DNA from: Bacteroides sp.
GTDB taxonomy: Bacteria; Bacteroidota; Bacteroidia; Bacteroidales; Muribaculaceae
DNA length: 46,573 nucleotides
Reading direction: 5' to 3'
Assembly (NCBI GenBank): GCA_014802345.1
Contig: JAAVCM010000029.1
Span: 65,143 to 111,715, forward strand
Position numbers and translations under genes: made by a program. Of the stretch, positions 1 through 8,766 are shown piece by piece. Under the pieces are notes generated by a model that saw only the letters and a program-made list of their open reading frames with translations, was not told where the DNA came from and searched no databases. Each line of letters opens with the position of its first letter. Within the stretch, counting starts at the first letter, position 1.

Positions 1-1008
1 TACGAAAACTTCTATGCCAACAAGGAGGACCGCGAATCACCCACGAAGACCTTCTTCGCAGGCAATATCAAGGCAGGTGCCAACTACAACATTGACCGCA
101 ATAACAACGTGTTCATCAACGGCGGCTATATTACCCGCGCTCCTTATCTCCAGTACGGTGTGTTCGTTTCGCCTGCCAACTCAAATGCCGTCAACCCCAA
201 CCCCAAGAACGAGAAGGTTGAGGCAGTCGAGGTCGGCTACGAATATCACTCACCGAAGTTTACCGCACAGCTCAACGGTTACTACACCATGTGGAAGGAC
301 CGCACGCTCATTACTTCCGGTACACTTTCATACGACAACGACCGCTACACTGCAACCATGAACGGTGTCGACTCACGCTACATGGGCGTCGAACTCAACT
401 TCGTCTACAAACCCACCAAGTGGTTCGAGCTTTCAGGTATGTTTGCCTACGCTGACAACACTTGGCAGAACGACCCCATCGGCTACTACTACAACAGTTC
501 AGGTCAGGCTCTTTCAAGCCTCGGCGACCGCAACCAGCCCGCTACCATCACAACAGCTCTCTCGCCCGATCATCTTTATGCCACTATTGACCAGAAAGGT
601 GTAAAGGTCGGTGGTTCAGCTCAGATGACCGGTGCCGTAGGTATGCAGTTCCGTCCTTTCAAGGGCTTCCGCATAGGTGCTGACTGGGTTTGCAACGGCC
701 GTAATTTCAGCGACTTCTCACTTTCTAACAGCAATAGCCTCTCGCTGACCCCCGGTCAGGTACTTAAGATTTCCGATCCTTGGGAAATCCCCTTCGGCAA
801 TCAGCTCGACCTCAACGCAAGCTACAATTTCCCCATCACCGAGGGTGTACGCTGCACATTCTCAGCCAACGTCTACAACGTTTGCAATAACTACTATATT
901 ATGGATGCCTACACGGATTACAGCTCTGTCGGCACCTGGGAAAATGCCTACCGTATTTTCTACAGCACCGGCCGCACATTCAACCTCCGTGTCAAACTCC
1001 ACTTCTAA
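1..1008 (+). CDS. TonB-dependent receptor, C-terminal part (5' end outside window)
   Basis: The frame is open from the first base and ends in TAA, giving the last 335 residues of a longer protein. The visible part alternates short polar loops with aromatic-rich beta strands, for example YNVCNNYYIMDAYTDYSSV. It ends in GRTFNLRVKLHF, the terminal-aromatic signature of outer-membrane beta barrels recognised by the Bam machinery. The family imports large or scarce substrates across the outer membrane using TonB energy. The N-terminal plug is outside the window, so the substrate cannot be named. A lipoprotein gene follows after 28 bases and is probably co-transcribed, although that protein is not a recognisable SusD. 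Confidence 0.85.
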   Translation, partial: YENFYANKEDRESPTKTFFAGNIKAGANYNIDRNNNVFINGGYITRAPYLQYGVFVSPANSNAVNPNPKNEKVEAVEVGYEYHSPKFTAQLNGYYTMWKDRTLITSGTLSYDNDRYTATMNGVDSRYMGVELNFVYKPTKWFELSGMFAYADNTWQNDPIGYYYNSSGQALSSLGDRNQPATITTALSPDHLYATIDQKGVKVGGSAQMTGAVGMQFRPFKGFRIGADWVCNGRNFSDFSLSNSNSLSLTPGQVLKISDPWEIPFGNQLDLNASYNFPITEGVRCTFSANVYNVCNNYYIMDAYTDYSSVGTWENAYRIFYSTGRTFNLRVKLHF

Positions 1009-1036
1009 TCACGCACCATACTCATAAAAAACAGAC

Positions 1037-3010
1037 ATGAATAAGAATATTTTTAACGCCTTCATTGTCGGCTCTCTCGCTATGGGTCTGGCAAGTTGCA
1101 GCGAAAATAGCTGGAATGACCATTATCTGGATGGTTTCGAAGGTGGTGTAGACTATGAGGATGCAGTCGAGGGTACCTACACTCTCACTCCTTCCGACTA
1201 TTCATCGGTTGCATCACTAATGCAGCAAGTTGCCGTCACCGACGAGGAGAAGGCTGCTGCCAAGGCTATCGGCAGTAACCTCTACTTTGACAAGTCGGGT
1301 CTCTATCCTGCACAGGTAGCACTCCCGTCGTTCCTTGAAACCTCGTCGTTCCCTTACTACCTTGCTTCAAACGGTTCGGTGGTCGATGTCACCTATCAGG
1401 AGGCTTCCGCCGTCCCCGCTGAAATCAATGCTCTCGCCGGTGCGAAGTCATACACCGTGAGTGCTGCCGACTATGCGAAGGCTTGGGGAAGCGAGACCGC
1501 TTTCATCCGTGCATACGCTCCTGACGCGACTGCCGCCTCAAACATACCCGTAGCTCTTGCCGATGCATTCGCCGAGCAGACCATCGAGGAGGGTACGTTT
1601 GCCGTCGTTACTTACAACAATGCCACCCAGAACCCCATGTTCGGTCTTCCCGACGAAGTTCCGGCATCGGCTGACCTCTATGAAGCTGAGGAGTTCAAGG
1701 CAGGAAAATATCTGCTCTTTGCCGACGGCATCGTTGCTAATATCATTGACCCCACGATGGCTGACGGTAAGTATAGCTACTTCAATGCTACCGAAGTCAG
1801 CGTAAGTGGTAATTCAATCTCCGGTTTCAGCCTCGAAAACAATGTCTTCGTCTTCACCGAGACCGGCACCCCGGGTGTCTACTACATGGGCGACGACCTC
1901 GGTCACTACTACTACGGTGCTGAACGCTACAACAATTTCTACATCAGCAGCGTCAAGGGTGAGACCGATGACTACAAGTGGACTGTCACCAAGAACGAGG
2001 ATGGCAAATGGTCAATCATGAATGTCCTCGCTCAGAAGTATGTCGAATATTCCGCCAACTACTCGACTTGGGGTGAATATAACGACGCGCGTGGTGTGAA
2101 GCCTATCCTCTATGTTGCCAACGAAGAGGCATCCACCCCGACTGAAATACCTCTCTATACTCCGGTTTCCGTGACCGAGAATGCCGTCTACTGCTACAAT
2201 GGCGGTAAGTGGGCTGTCGCCGACGGTGTCGTTGTTCTCAATCCCGCAGACTACACTGCAATGGGCTTCTCAAACAACAGCCTTTCTGATGCTGAGATTT
2301 ACATCCCGCTCTATCTCCGCAATAAGCTCCCATACGCTCAGAGCGGCGCACAGGAATTCGTGGTCTACAACCGCAACAAGGCTGACCTGTTTGTGTTCGA
2401 CGGTTCCAACTGGGTACTCAACAACAATGGTCTTGAAACCGTCACCGGACGTTTCCAGAAGAAGGACAACGTATGGTCATTCGTCAAGTATGTCGGCAAG
2501 GCTATCTTCGACGAGTTCAAGGAGGCAGAGGTTATCCGTGACCGCAGCTATCTGCTTGTTTCGGGCGACATCTGCGCCGTACCCGTCAACAAGAGCAACA
2601 ACTACGGCTATCTCCAGACTGCGTCAATCTCTGTAGCAAACGGTCAGATTATTGAAAAGAGCGATGCCAACGCTTTCACATTCGCTGCTTCGTTCACCGA
2701 CGAGGATGCCGGCACTACCACTCAGGCTCCCGCAGGCCAGTTCCTGCTCCGTGACTCCAACGGCCGCTATATGTATATGTCAGGCACCTATTCAAGCGCC
2801 AACCTTTCGGCAAAACCGACTGTTGACGGCGGTCAGATCGCTGCCCAGTATCTCTGGACTGCTTCTCCCAACGACGACGGCACTTGGGCGATAAAGAATG
2901 TCGGCAACGGTCGTGTCATGGCTTATTCAAGCAACTACGGTAGCTTCGGTGTCTACGAGACCCTTACCGAAAACGACCACTATCCCGCTCTCTATATGCT
3001 TGCTGAATAA
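1037..3010 (+). CDS. Large surface lipoprotein paired with the TonB-dependent receptor, function unknown
   Basis: The protein has 657 residues. It begins with a lipoprotein signal peptide ending in the lipobox GLASC, so Cys21 is the likely lipidated residue. The acidic SENSWNDHYLDGFEGG after the cysteine fits surface export in Bacteroidetes. I do not recognise a named domain. A module of about 50 residues occurs twice, near 313-363 (KWTVTKNEDGKWSIMN) and near 605-657 (LWTASPNDDGTWAIKN). Both copies end with a tyrosine-rich stretch and a hydrophobic strand. The repeats resemble small beta modules of binding proteins, but that is inference. Its position directly after the receptor suggests a substrate-capturing partner. 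It is longer than, and different from, SusD. Confidence 0.8.
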   Translation: MNKNIFNAFIVGSLAMGLASCSENSWNDHYLDGFEGGVDYEDAVEGTYTLTPSDYSSVASLMQQVAVTDEEKAAAKAIGSNLYFDKSGLYPAQVALPSFLETSSFPYYLASNGSVVDVTYQEASAVPAEINALAGAKSYTVSAADYAKAWGSETAFIRAYAPDATAASNIPVALADAFAEQTIEEGTFAVVTYNNATQNPMFGLPDEVPASADLYEAEEFKAGKYLLFADGIVANIIDPTMADGKYSYFNATEVSVSGNSISGFSLENNVFVFTETGTPGVYYMGDDLGHYYYGAERYNNFYISSVKGETDDYKWTVTKNEDGKWSIMNVLAQKYVEYSANYSTWGEYNDARGVKPILYVANEEASTPTEIPLYTPVSVTENAVYCYNGGKWAVADGVVVLNPADYTAMGFSNNSLSDAEIYIPLYLRNKLPYAQSGAQEFVVYNRNKADLFVFDGSNWVLNNNGLETVTGRFQKKDNVWSFVKYVGKAIFDEFKEAEVIRDRSYLLVSGDICAVPVNKSNNYGYLQTASISVANGQIIEKSDANAFTFAASFTDEDAGTTTQAPAGQFLLRDSNGRYMYMSGTYSSANLSAKPTVDGGQIAAQYLWTASPNDDGTWAIKNVGNGRVMAYSSNYGSFGVYETLTENDHYPALYMLAE

Positions 3011-3055
3011 GCGCGGAAATAGTGTCAATCTTTCGCTATAAGAGCGACAATAATG

Positions 3056-3094
3056 AAAATACGGTGTGTCTGGATTCAGACACACCGTATTTTT
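3056..3094 (+). terminator. Strong intrinsic terminator after the lipoprotein gene
   Basis: A 16-bp perfect stem (left arm 3057-3072, loop GATT, right arm 3077-3092) ends in a run of T. The left arm starts with A residues, so the hairpin can work in both directions. It separates the receptor-lipoprotein pair from the convergent small lipoprotein gene. Confidence 0.85.
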
Positions 3095-3125
3095 ATTACT
3101 GTCTATTTCACTATATATATCCGGA

Positions 3126-3581
3126 TTATTCGATTAGGGCTTTGAGCCGCTGATAGGTGTAGGGCGGATCGGCTACATAATTGGGGTCATATTCTGAAAC
3201 ATAGGAGGAGAAACGGTAGGGGGTCAGTTCGTCAATCATCCAGAATTCATCGCCTACCCCCGGGATGTAGAGATGGATGATGCCGAAGTCCTCCGGCGTG
3301 AAATCCCAGTCGAAATAATAGCGTTGCTGCTGCGCATCGTAGCCCTCCTCCTGATAGTAGTAATCCCAGACACCGGTCCCGTCGGCATAGAAATCCCAAT
3401 AGTTTGATTCGGAGAATTCGCGTCGGTCGGGGAGGACACCGTAGTATTCGTCAAACCATGTCACGGAGGTGAGATTGTAGAACGCATCGTCGTTCATGTC
3501 GAAATCGTCGTCCGTACACGATGAAAAGGGGAGGAGAGCCACTACTAACAGCAGTGTCCGCCATAATGTTGTCGGTCTCAT
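3126..3581 (-). CDS. Small acidic lipoprotein, function unknown
   Basis: This is a 151-residue protein with a signal peptide and lipobox LLPFSSC, followed by a very acidic stretch (TDDDFDMNDD). The mature part is rich in Tyr, Trp and Asp (WDFYADGTGVWDYYYQEEG), a pattern common in small Bacteroidales lipoproteins with a lipocalin-like or beta-sandwich fold. That resemblance is only an impression from composition. The gene stands alone and is convergent with the large lipoprotein. A TATCTTTG element lies about 60 bases upstream. No function can be assigned. Confidence 0.7.
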   Translation of the reverse strand: MRPTTLWRTLLLVVALLPFSSCTDDDFDMNDDAFYNLTSVTWFDEYYGVLPDRREFSESNYWDFYADGTGVWDYYYQEEGYDAQQQRYYFDWDFTPEDFGIIHLYIPGVGDEFWMIDELTPYRFSSYVSEYDPNYVADPPYTYQRLKALIE

Positions 3582-3641
3582 AATGATGATGTGATTTTTA
3601 TATAATTATTGTATTTTCAAATAAATCGGGCAGTATTTTTG

Positions 3642-3649
3642 CAAAGATA
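3642..3649 (-). promoter_or_regulatory. Bacteroidetes -7 element for the small lipoprotein gene
   Basis: On the minus strand this reads TATCTTTG, a perfect TAnnTTTG. The matching -33 box about 20 bp upstream is poor (TCTG), so the assignment depends mainly on the -7 element and its position 60 bases before the start codon. Confidence 0.5.
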
Positions 3650-3738
3650 GAGAGTTGGGCTGACATTTCAGATGTGGACAGGTGTGGAAAATTAGTTAAA
3701 TAATGTGAACGCCATGAAGCGGATGCACGGAAAATTCG

Positions 3739-3746
3739 TAACTTTG
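3739..3746 (+). promoter_or_regulatory. Candidate -7 element for rplY
   Basis: The sequence TAACTTTG matches TAnnTTTG about 100 bases before rplY. No clear TTTG is seen 19-21 bp upstream. If used, it gives a leader of roughly 95 bases that could carry translational control of the ribosomal protein. Confidence 0.45.
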
Positions 3747-3846
3747 CAGTCGCTTTTTAGCATCCCGTGTGATGGGAAATTAAGGAGCAGGTCAACTATA
3801 TACGACTTAATTTTTAGTAACACAATCAAAAAAACAACTCAAAGAA

Positions 3847-4497
3847 ATGAAGACATTTCAACTGACCGCCGAGCCCCGTACCGACCTCGGCAAGAAGGCT
3901 GCCAAGGCTCTCCGTAAGGAAAACAAGATTCCCGTGGTTCTCAACGGTGGTGAAGTTATCAATCTTCCCTACGACAAGGAGCTCAAACCCGGTGAAAAAA
4001 TCGTTGAAATCGGCAATGGCAAGGGTCTCATCACTACTGACCTCGTAGTCACTCAGGATGCAGTCCGCAAGCTCATCTATACCCCCGACATCTACGCTAT
4101 CGAACTCGACGTCAACGGCGAGAAGCGTATGGCTGTCCTCAAGGACATCCAGTTCCACCCCGTAAAGGACGCTATCCTTCACATCGACCTTCTCGAAGTG
4201 CGTGACAACAAGCCTGTCACCATCGAAGTTCCCGTGAAGCTCGAAGGCCACGCTGAGGGTGTCAAGGCCGGTGGTAAGCTCAACCTCTCAATGAAGAAAA
4301 TCCGCGTAAAGGCTATCTATACCGAAATCCCCGAGCGTGTTGTCATCAACGTTGACCACCTCGGTCTCGGCAAGACCCTCCAGATCGGCGACCTCCACTT
4401 CGACGGTCTTGAGCTCATGAATGCCAAGAACGCTGTTGTCTGCGCTGTTCAGCTCACTCGTGCCGCCCGTGGTGCAGCTCAGGCTGCCGGCAAATAA
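3847..4497 (+). CDS. rplY: 50S ribosomal protein L25/general stress protein Ctc
   Basis: The protein has 216 residues, the long Ctc form of L25. The N-terminal part (about 1-92, starting MKTFQLTAEPRTDLGKKAAK) is the 5S rRNA-binding L25 domain. The middle part (about 93-185) is the beta-rich TL5/CTC C-terminal domain. The last residues form an Ala-rich tail. It binds 5S rRNA in the large subunit. The pth gene follows after 165 bases on the same strand, a common arrangement (L25-Pth) across bacteria. A hairpin between them may reduce read-through. The start at MKTFQL fits the family's usual N terminus. Confidence 0.95.
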   Translation: MKTFQLTAEPRTDLGKKAAKALRKENKIPVVLNGGEVINLPYDKELKPGEKIVEIGNGKGLITTDLVVTQDAVRKLIYTPDIYAIELDVNGEKRMAVLKDIQFHPVKDAILHIDLLEVRDNKPVTIEVPVKLEGHAEGVKAGGKLNLSMKKIRVKAIYTEIPERVVINVDHLGLGKTLQIGDLHFDGLELMNAKNAVVCAVQLTRAARGAAQAAGK

Positions 4498-4533
4498 GCT
4501 CCGCGCTTAGCAGTCGACAGATAAAAGAACAAG

Positions 4534-4588
4534 AGCAACAGATTTTCTCTAAGTCCGATGACAGACAGAGGGAAAGTCTGTTGCTTTC
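4534..4588 (+). terminator. Hairpin between rplY and pth, possible partial terminator
   Basis: Arms AGCAACAGA (4534-4542) and TCTGTTGCT (4577-4585) pair perfectly and can extend inward through TTTTCTCT/AGAGGGAAA. The downstream T tract is short (TTTCG), so termination may be partial. It could alternatively be a processing or stability structure within an rplY-pth transcript. Confidence 0.55.
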
Positions 4589-4662
4589 GTATAAAGGCTC
4601 AATGGCTGGCAGCAGCCACGGCTCACAAATTCACAATAAACAACCATATTGCTTATTAGAAA

Positions 4663-5226
4663 ATGAAATATCTGATAGTAGGTCTGGGTAACATAGGGTC
4701 AGATTATGCGATGACGCGTCACAATGCCGGATTCAGGATTGCCGATGCGCTTGCCGAGAGCGGCGGTGCCGTATTTTCGACCGAACGCTACGGCGACATA
4801 GCACGGATGAGGGTCAAGAACGCGCAGCTCGTCATCCTGAAACCGTCGACCTATATGAATCTTTCGGGCAATGCTGTCCGCTACTGGAAGGAGAAAGAGG
4901 GGATTGACAACAGCCAGATTCTCGTGATTGTCGATGACTGCGCCCTTCCTTTCGGAGCTATCCGCATCAAACCCCGGGGGAGTGATGCCGGACATAACGG
5001 ACTTAAAAACATAGCGCAGATGCTCGGAACGCAGGACTATCCGCGTCTGAAATTCGGCATAGGCAATGACTTTCCGCGCGGGACGCAGATAGACTATGTC
5101 CTCGGACGTTTTACCGACGAGGAGGAGAAGGCTATGGGCGCACGCATCGAACTGGCGGTCGATGCCGTCAAGACTTTCTGTCTGGCGGGCATACAGACTG
5201 CCATGAACACATATAATAACAAATAA
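4663..5226 (+). CDS. pth: Peptidyl-tRNA hydrolase
   Basis: The enzyme has 187 residues, typical for Pth. It releases peptides from prematurely dropped peptidyl-tRNA and recycles the tRNA in the cytoplasm. The N terminus [24 protein letters not shown] carries Asn10 and the catalytic His20 in the family positions. Further signatures are [10 protein letters not shown], the [10 protein letters not shown] segment and [10 protein letters not shown]. The S4-domain protein gene starts six bases after the stop, so the two are almost certainly one transcription unit. Confidence 0.96.
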   Translation: MKYLIVGLGNIGSDYAMTRHNAGFRIADALAESGGAVFSTERYGDIARMRVKNAQLVILKPSTYMNLSGNAVRYWKEKEGIDNSQILVIVDDCALPFGAIRIKPRGSDAGHNGLKNIAQMLGTQDYPRLKFGIGNDFPRGTQIDYVLGRFTDEEEKAMGARIELAVDAVKTFCLAGIQTAMNTYNNK

Positions 5227-5232
5227 GATATT

Positions 5233-5655
5233 ATGAACGAAGTCAGAGTCGACAAATGGCTGTGGGCCATGCGGGTGTTCAAGACAAGGACAATAGCGAC
5301 CGAGGCGTGCAAGAAAGGGCGCGTGTTCGTCGGCAATGTCATAGCGAAGCCTTCGCGCACAATCAAGGTGGGCGATGTCGTCAATGTCCGTAAATCGCCC
5401 GTCACCTATTCTTTCAAGGTGCTTGCATTGGCCCAGAACCGTCTCGGGGCAAAACTCGTCCCGGAATATATGGAAAACATTACGCCCAAAAGTGAGCTTG
5501 ATCTGCTCGAAGTCGTCAAGATTTCAGGCTTTATCGACCGTCGTAAGGGACTCGGGCGTCCGACCAAACGCGAAGGACGCGAACTCGCACAGTTCACCGA
5601 GTCGATGTCCGACGGCTGGGACATGGATTTTCTTGATGACGAGGACGACGAATAA
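5233..5655 (+). CDS. S4-domain RNA-binding protein, Hsp15/RqcP family
   Basis: This is a 140-residue protein. An N-terminal S4 domain (about 1-65, VRVDKWLWAMRVFKTRTIATEACKKG) is the RNA-binding fold of Hsp15-like proteins. The later motif RKGLGRPTKREGREL is typical of the family. The acidic tail (DMDFLDDEDDE) is lineage-specific. Known relatives bind stalled 50S subunits carrying peptidyl-tRNA. That fits its placement directly behind pth, which acts on the same kind of substrate. Whether this one acts as HslR or as RqcP cannot be told from sequence. Confidence 0.88.
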   Translation: MNEVRVDKWLWAMRVFKTRTIATEACKKGRVFVGNVIAKPSRTIKVGDVVNVRKSPVTYSFKVLALAQNRLGAKLVPEYMENITPKSELDLLEVVKISGFIDRRKGLGRPTKREGRELAQFTESMSDGWDMDFLDDEDDE

Positions 5656-5706
5656 AACAGACAGCACTTACAATCTTTTACCCACGAAAATATTATCCGC
5701 AGTTAT

Positions 5707-7356
5707 ATGAAACTCCACAGGACTATAATCCTTTGTTCAGCCATTTTCAGCAATCTCGCGGCTCTCGCCTGCACTAATTTCATCGCAGGACGGAAGGCTA
5801 CGACCGACGGTTCGATTATGGTCACATACGCCGATGATTCCTATACGCGTTTCGGCGATCTGTTCCATTCCCCGCGCGGAAAGCACGCGCCGGGCAGTAT
5901 GCGCAAGGTGACAGACTGGGGCGACAACAGTCCCCGGGGTGAAATCCCACAGGCTTCAGAAACCTACAATGTGGTGGGTAACATGAATGAACATCAGCTC
6001 GTGATAGGGGAGACCACATGGACCGGCCATAAGGAGCTTGCCGATACGACCGGAGTCTCCATGCTTGACTACGGATCGCTGATTTATATCACTCTCGAAA
6101 GATGCAAGACCGCGCGCGAGGCCATAAAGATGATGGGCGACCTCGTGGAGAAATACGGTTATGCAAGCACCGGCGAGACCTTTTCAATTGCCGACAAAAA
6201 TGAGGCATGGATTATGGAGATGATCGGCAAGGGTGCGGAGAAAGGTGCTGTGTGGATTGCTGTCCGAGTTCCCGACGATGCCATTTGCGCCCATGCCAAC
6301 GAGCCGCGCATCCGCAAGGTCGACTATAAGGATAAGGAAAATGTGATGTATGCCAAAGACCTTATTCCGTTTGCGCGCCGACGCGGTTATTTCTCCGGCA
6401 AGGATGAGGATTTTTCTTTTGCCGATGCTTTCGACAAGCATGATGCAGCCAAGCGCCGGTCATGTGATGCGCGTGTATGGAGTTTCTTCCGCCGTTTTGC
6501 CTCTCCCGAGGAGGATAAGGCTTGGTTTGAGTGGGTCAACGCCGACAGCGATGAACCGATGCCTCTTTTCATCGTCCCGGACCGCAAACTTTCGCTCAAA
6601 GATATGCAGGAGCGCATGAGGGACCACTACGAGGATACCCCCTACGACATGACTGCCGACCCGGGTGCCGGACCATACAAAGCGCCTCAACGCAACCGTC
6701 CCATGCGATATGAGATTGATGGCAAGAAATATACCCACGAGCGTCCTGTCGCAACCCAGCAGACGGCATGGCATTTCGTCAGCCAGAGCCGCGCCGACCT
6801 GCCTGACCCGATCGGCGGTGTACTCTGGTTCGGTACTGACGACGCGAATACTTCGGTCTATATGCCTTTCTATTGCTCCATGACAGAAGTCCCCGAAGAA
6901 GTCCGTCCCGGCAACGGCGACCTATACAATTTTTCCCCGACCGCCAATTTCTGGGTGAACAACTGGGTGGCTAATCAGGCTTACGGTAAATATGACCTGA
7001 TGATTGACGACATCCGTAGAGTTCAGGGTGGACTTGAAGATAAATTTACCGCTGCACGTCCACAGATCGAAAGCGAATTGCTGAAACTCTATAATTCCGG
7101 TGACACTCAGGGATTGGAGGCGCGCGTCAACGCCGATGGCGCATCGATAGCTAAGGAGGCTACAGATGCTTACCGCGACCTTGCGCTTTTCCTACTTGTC
7201 AGATACCTTGACGGGGGGCGCAAAAAGCTCGATGACAATGGCGATTTTGCCCGCAATCCCCACGGTAAACCCCTTACGCCTGAATCTCCCGGATTCTCCG
7301 AGGAGTTCTATCGTCTTATCATCGAGAAGGCCGGCGACCGCCTTCTTCTCAAATGA
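5707..7356 (+). CDS. Exported C69-family dipeptidase
   Basis: The protein has 549 residues with an N-terminal signal sequence ending LAALAC. The following CTNFIAGRKATTDGS is the hallmark of peptidase family C69 (PepD-like N-terminal nucleophile hydrolases), in which Cys22 becomes the N-terminal nucleophile after cleavage. Further family segments are GNMNEHQLVIGETTW, FSIADKNEAWIMEMIGKG and ICAHANEPRI. It probably cleaves dipeptides in the periplasm. LAALAC could also be read as a lipobox, so lipidation is a less likely alternative. The gene has its own terminator and a 52-base gap from the S4 gene. Confidence 0.92.
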   Translation: MKLHRTIILCSAIFSNLAALACTNFIAGRKATTDGSIMVTYADDSYTRFGDLFHSPRGKHAPGSMRKVTDWGDNSPRGEIPQASETYNVVGNMNEHQLVIGETTWTGHKELADTTGVSMLDYGSLIYITLERCKTAREAIKMMGDLVEKYGYASTGETFSIADKNEAWIMEMIGKGAEKGAVWIAVRVPDDAICAHANEPRIRKVDYKDKENVMYAKDLIPFARRRGYFSGKDEDFSFADAFDKHDAAKRRSCDARVWSFFRRFASPEEDKAWFEWVNADSDEPMPLFIVPDRKLSLKDMQERMRDHYEDTPYDMTADPGAGPYKAPQRNRPMRYEIDGKKYTHERPVATQQTAWHFVSQSRADLPDPIGGVLWFGTDDANTSVYMPFYCSMTEVPEEVRPGNGDLYNFSPTANFWVNNWVANQAYGKYDLMIDDIRRVQGGLEDKFTAARPQIESELLKLYNSGDTQGLEARVNADGASIAKEATDAYRDLALFLLVRYLDGGRKKLDDNGDFARNPHGKPLTPESPGFSEEFYRLIIEKAGDRLLLK

Positions 7357-7412
7357 TTAGGACATCTCAGATATAAGTGGGAATCCTTCTCAGCAACGTA
7401 TTTTCATAAGCG

Positions 7413-7462
7413 AGAGGCGTTGGCAGAGGCTTTAATGTCGTCTGTCAACGCCTTCTCTTTTA
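7413..7462 (+). terminator. Terminator after the C69 dipeptidase gene
   Basis: Arms AGGCGTTG-CAGA (7415-7427) and TCTG-CAACGCCT (7441-7453) pair with one mismatch around a 13-base loop. They are followed by TCTCTTTTAT. Confidence 0.7.
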
Positions 7463-7530
7463 TCTGGAAGCATAAAGTACAGGGGTGATGTATCAGAACG
7501 GTAAGATTCAGTATACATCCCCGTGATGTG

Positions 7531-7680
7531 TTATGGACGCGGGGTCGGGATAGCCCAGTCAGTAATAAAATCGGTGGATGCTTTGGGCTTTACAGTCTTT
7601 TTGACGGTCTTTACGATTGAGCCTACGACATTACCGAAGAAATCTTCGTGTACGGTTTTAAATTTTTCCTTAAATTCCAT
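7531..7680 (-). CDS. Possible 49-residue small protein, unknown
   Basis: The frame from ATG at 7680 encodes MEFKEKFKTVHEDFFGNV and continues with a basic amphipathic segment (GSIVKTVKKTVKPK), ending in TDWAIPTPRP. The upstream frame extension (RLHYTFFYLFSN) is less plausible, so the internal Met was chosen. Base use is less AT-rich than the upstream flank, which weakly favours coding. No Shine-Dalgarno sequence is visible, but these are often absent in Bacteroidetes. No homologue is recognised, and it could be a chance frame. Confidence 0.35.
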   Translation of the reverse strand: MEFKEKFKTVHEDFFGNVVGSIVKTVKKTVKPKASTDFITDWAIPTPRP

Positions 7681-7913
7681 AAAAAGAGGTATGTGTCTGT
7701 TAGAGAATAAATAAAAAAATGTGTAGTGTAGACGGACGAATGGCCGGGAGATTTTAGCCAATAAATACCAGATTACAAATAGAGAAACAAAAAAGAGTCG
7801 AGATGTCCGTATAATATAGTATGGTATAGATTGGAGAAAATGGAGGTTTCGGGCAGATTTTAAGGTAGAAGGTCAGCGCGCGTGGATAGTGAAGCCGATA
7901 ATGCGGCATTGTT

Positions 7914-8714
7914 TCAGCGCGTGGCAGGGGTCAGGTCGATTGTGAAATTGTCAGTAGAACGGTAGGCCGGGAAGCGTTCACGTCCTTCCTTGAGGTTTGT
8001 AAGGTCGAGCAGGGCATAGATATGTCCGTTGCGGCGGGTCTCCTTGATATCATCACCGAGGTTGTCGAATATGACGGACATTCCGGTAGTGTAGTCGCCG
8101 AATTTATCGGAACCGGTACGGTTGCACCCGACGGTATAGATCTGATTCTCGACAGCGCGGGCGCTAAGCAGGAGTTTGAATTGTTTCACACGCGATACCG
8201 GCCAGTTGGACGGTACGATGAGGAGGTCATAGAGATTGTCGGGCTGATTGCGTGTCCACACGGGGAAACGCAGGTCATAGCATACAATCAGACGGATGTT
8301 CCATCCACGGTAGCGGATGGTAGGAGGGAGGATATTGCCGGGGGTATAGACGGTGTTTTCCGACGAAATCGGAAACAGGTGGCGTTTGTCGGTAAAAGTC
8401 ACGTCGCCCATCGGCTCGACGAAGAAGGCACGGTTGTAGTAGTGGCCTTTTCCGTCAGTGGCAAGGAAACTTCCGGCAATGGCAAATCCGAAATACTGCG
8501 CCCAGCGCTTCACGCTGTCCATCGTATGCCCATCTACCGTCTCGGCCTTTTCCGCTATTGTCTTGGCGTCGGGAATGAATGATGTGGTGAAAAGCTCGGG
8601 CAATACGACTATGTCCGTGTCGGGTTCGACCTGATTGAGCTGATGGGCTACTGAAATCAGATTGTTCTCAACGTCGGCATAAGCCATATCAAAGGGTATC
8701 GCGCAGATTTTCAT
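7914..8714 (-). CDS. Carbon-nitrogen hydrolase, omega-amidase (YafV/Nit2) type
   Basis: The protein has 266 residues and the nitrilase-superfamily triad: Glu40 in VVLPELF, Lys110 in FTDKRHLF and Cys145 in LIVCYDLRFP. The FPISSENTVYTPG loop and the context YDLRFPVWTRN are typical of omega-amidases that hydrolyse alpha-ketoglutaramate or alpha-ketosuccinamate, so glutamine-transaminase by-product clearance is likely. It is cytoplasmic, with no signal peptide. An acyltransferase gene lies 52 bases upstream on the same strand and may share a transcript, without functional connection. Confidence 0.9.
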   Translation of the reverse strand: MKICAIPFDMAYADVENNLISVAHQLNQVEPDTDIVVLPELFTTSFIPDAKTIAEKAETVDGHTMDSVKRWAQYFGFAIAGSFLATDGKGHYYNRAFFVEPMGDVTFTDKRHLFPISSENTVYTPGNILPPTIRYRGWNIRLIVCYDLRFPVWTRNQPDNLYDLLIVPSNWPVSRVKQFKLLLSARAVENQIYTVGCNRTGSDKFGDYTTGMSVIFDNLGDDIKETRRNGHIYALLDLTNLKEGRERFPAYRSTDNFTIDLTPATR

Positions 8715-8766
8715 TCCGATGAGTGGTTAAGTGGCGGAAAGTTCCGGGAGGAGTACGGAGGGTGAA

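Larger units (their letters stand above)
7357..7913. other. Intergenic stretch of 557 bases between convergent genes
   Basis: It holds the dipeptidase terminator (7413-7462) and one possible small minus-strand gene (7531-7680). I see no RNA gene or mobile element in the remainder (7681-7913), which is AT-rich up to about 7850. Confidence 0.6.

Noticed and set aside
3705-3917. Open frame overlapping the start of rplY
   Set aside because: It runs through the promoter and into rplY in another frame; no domain features.
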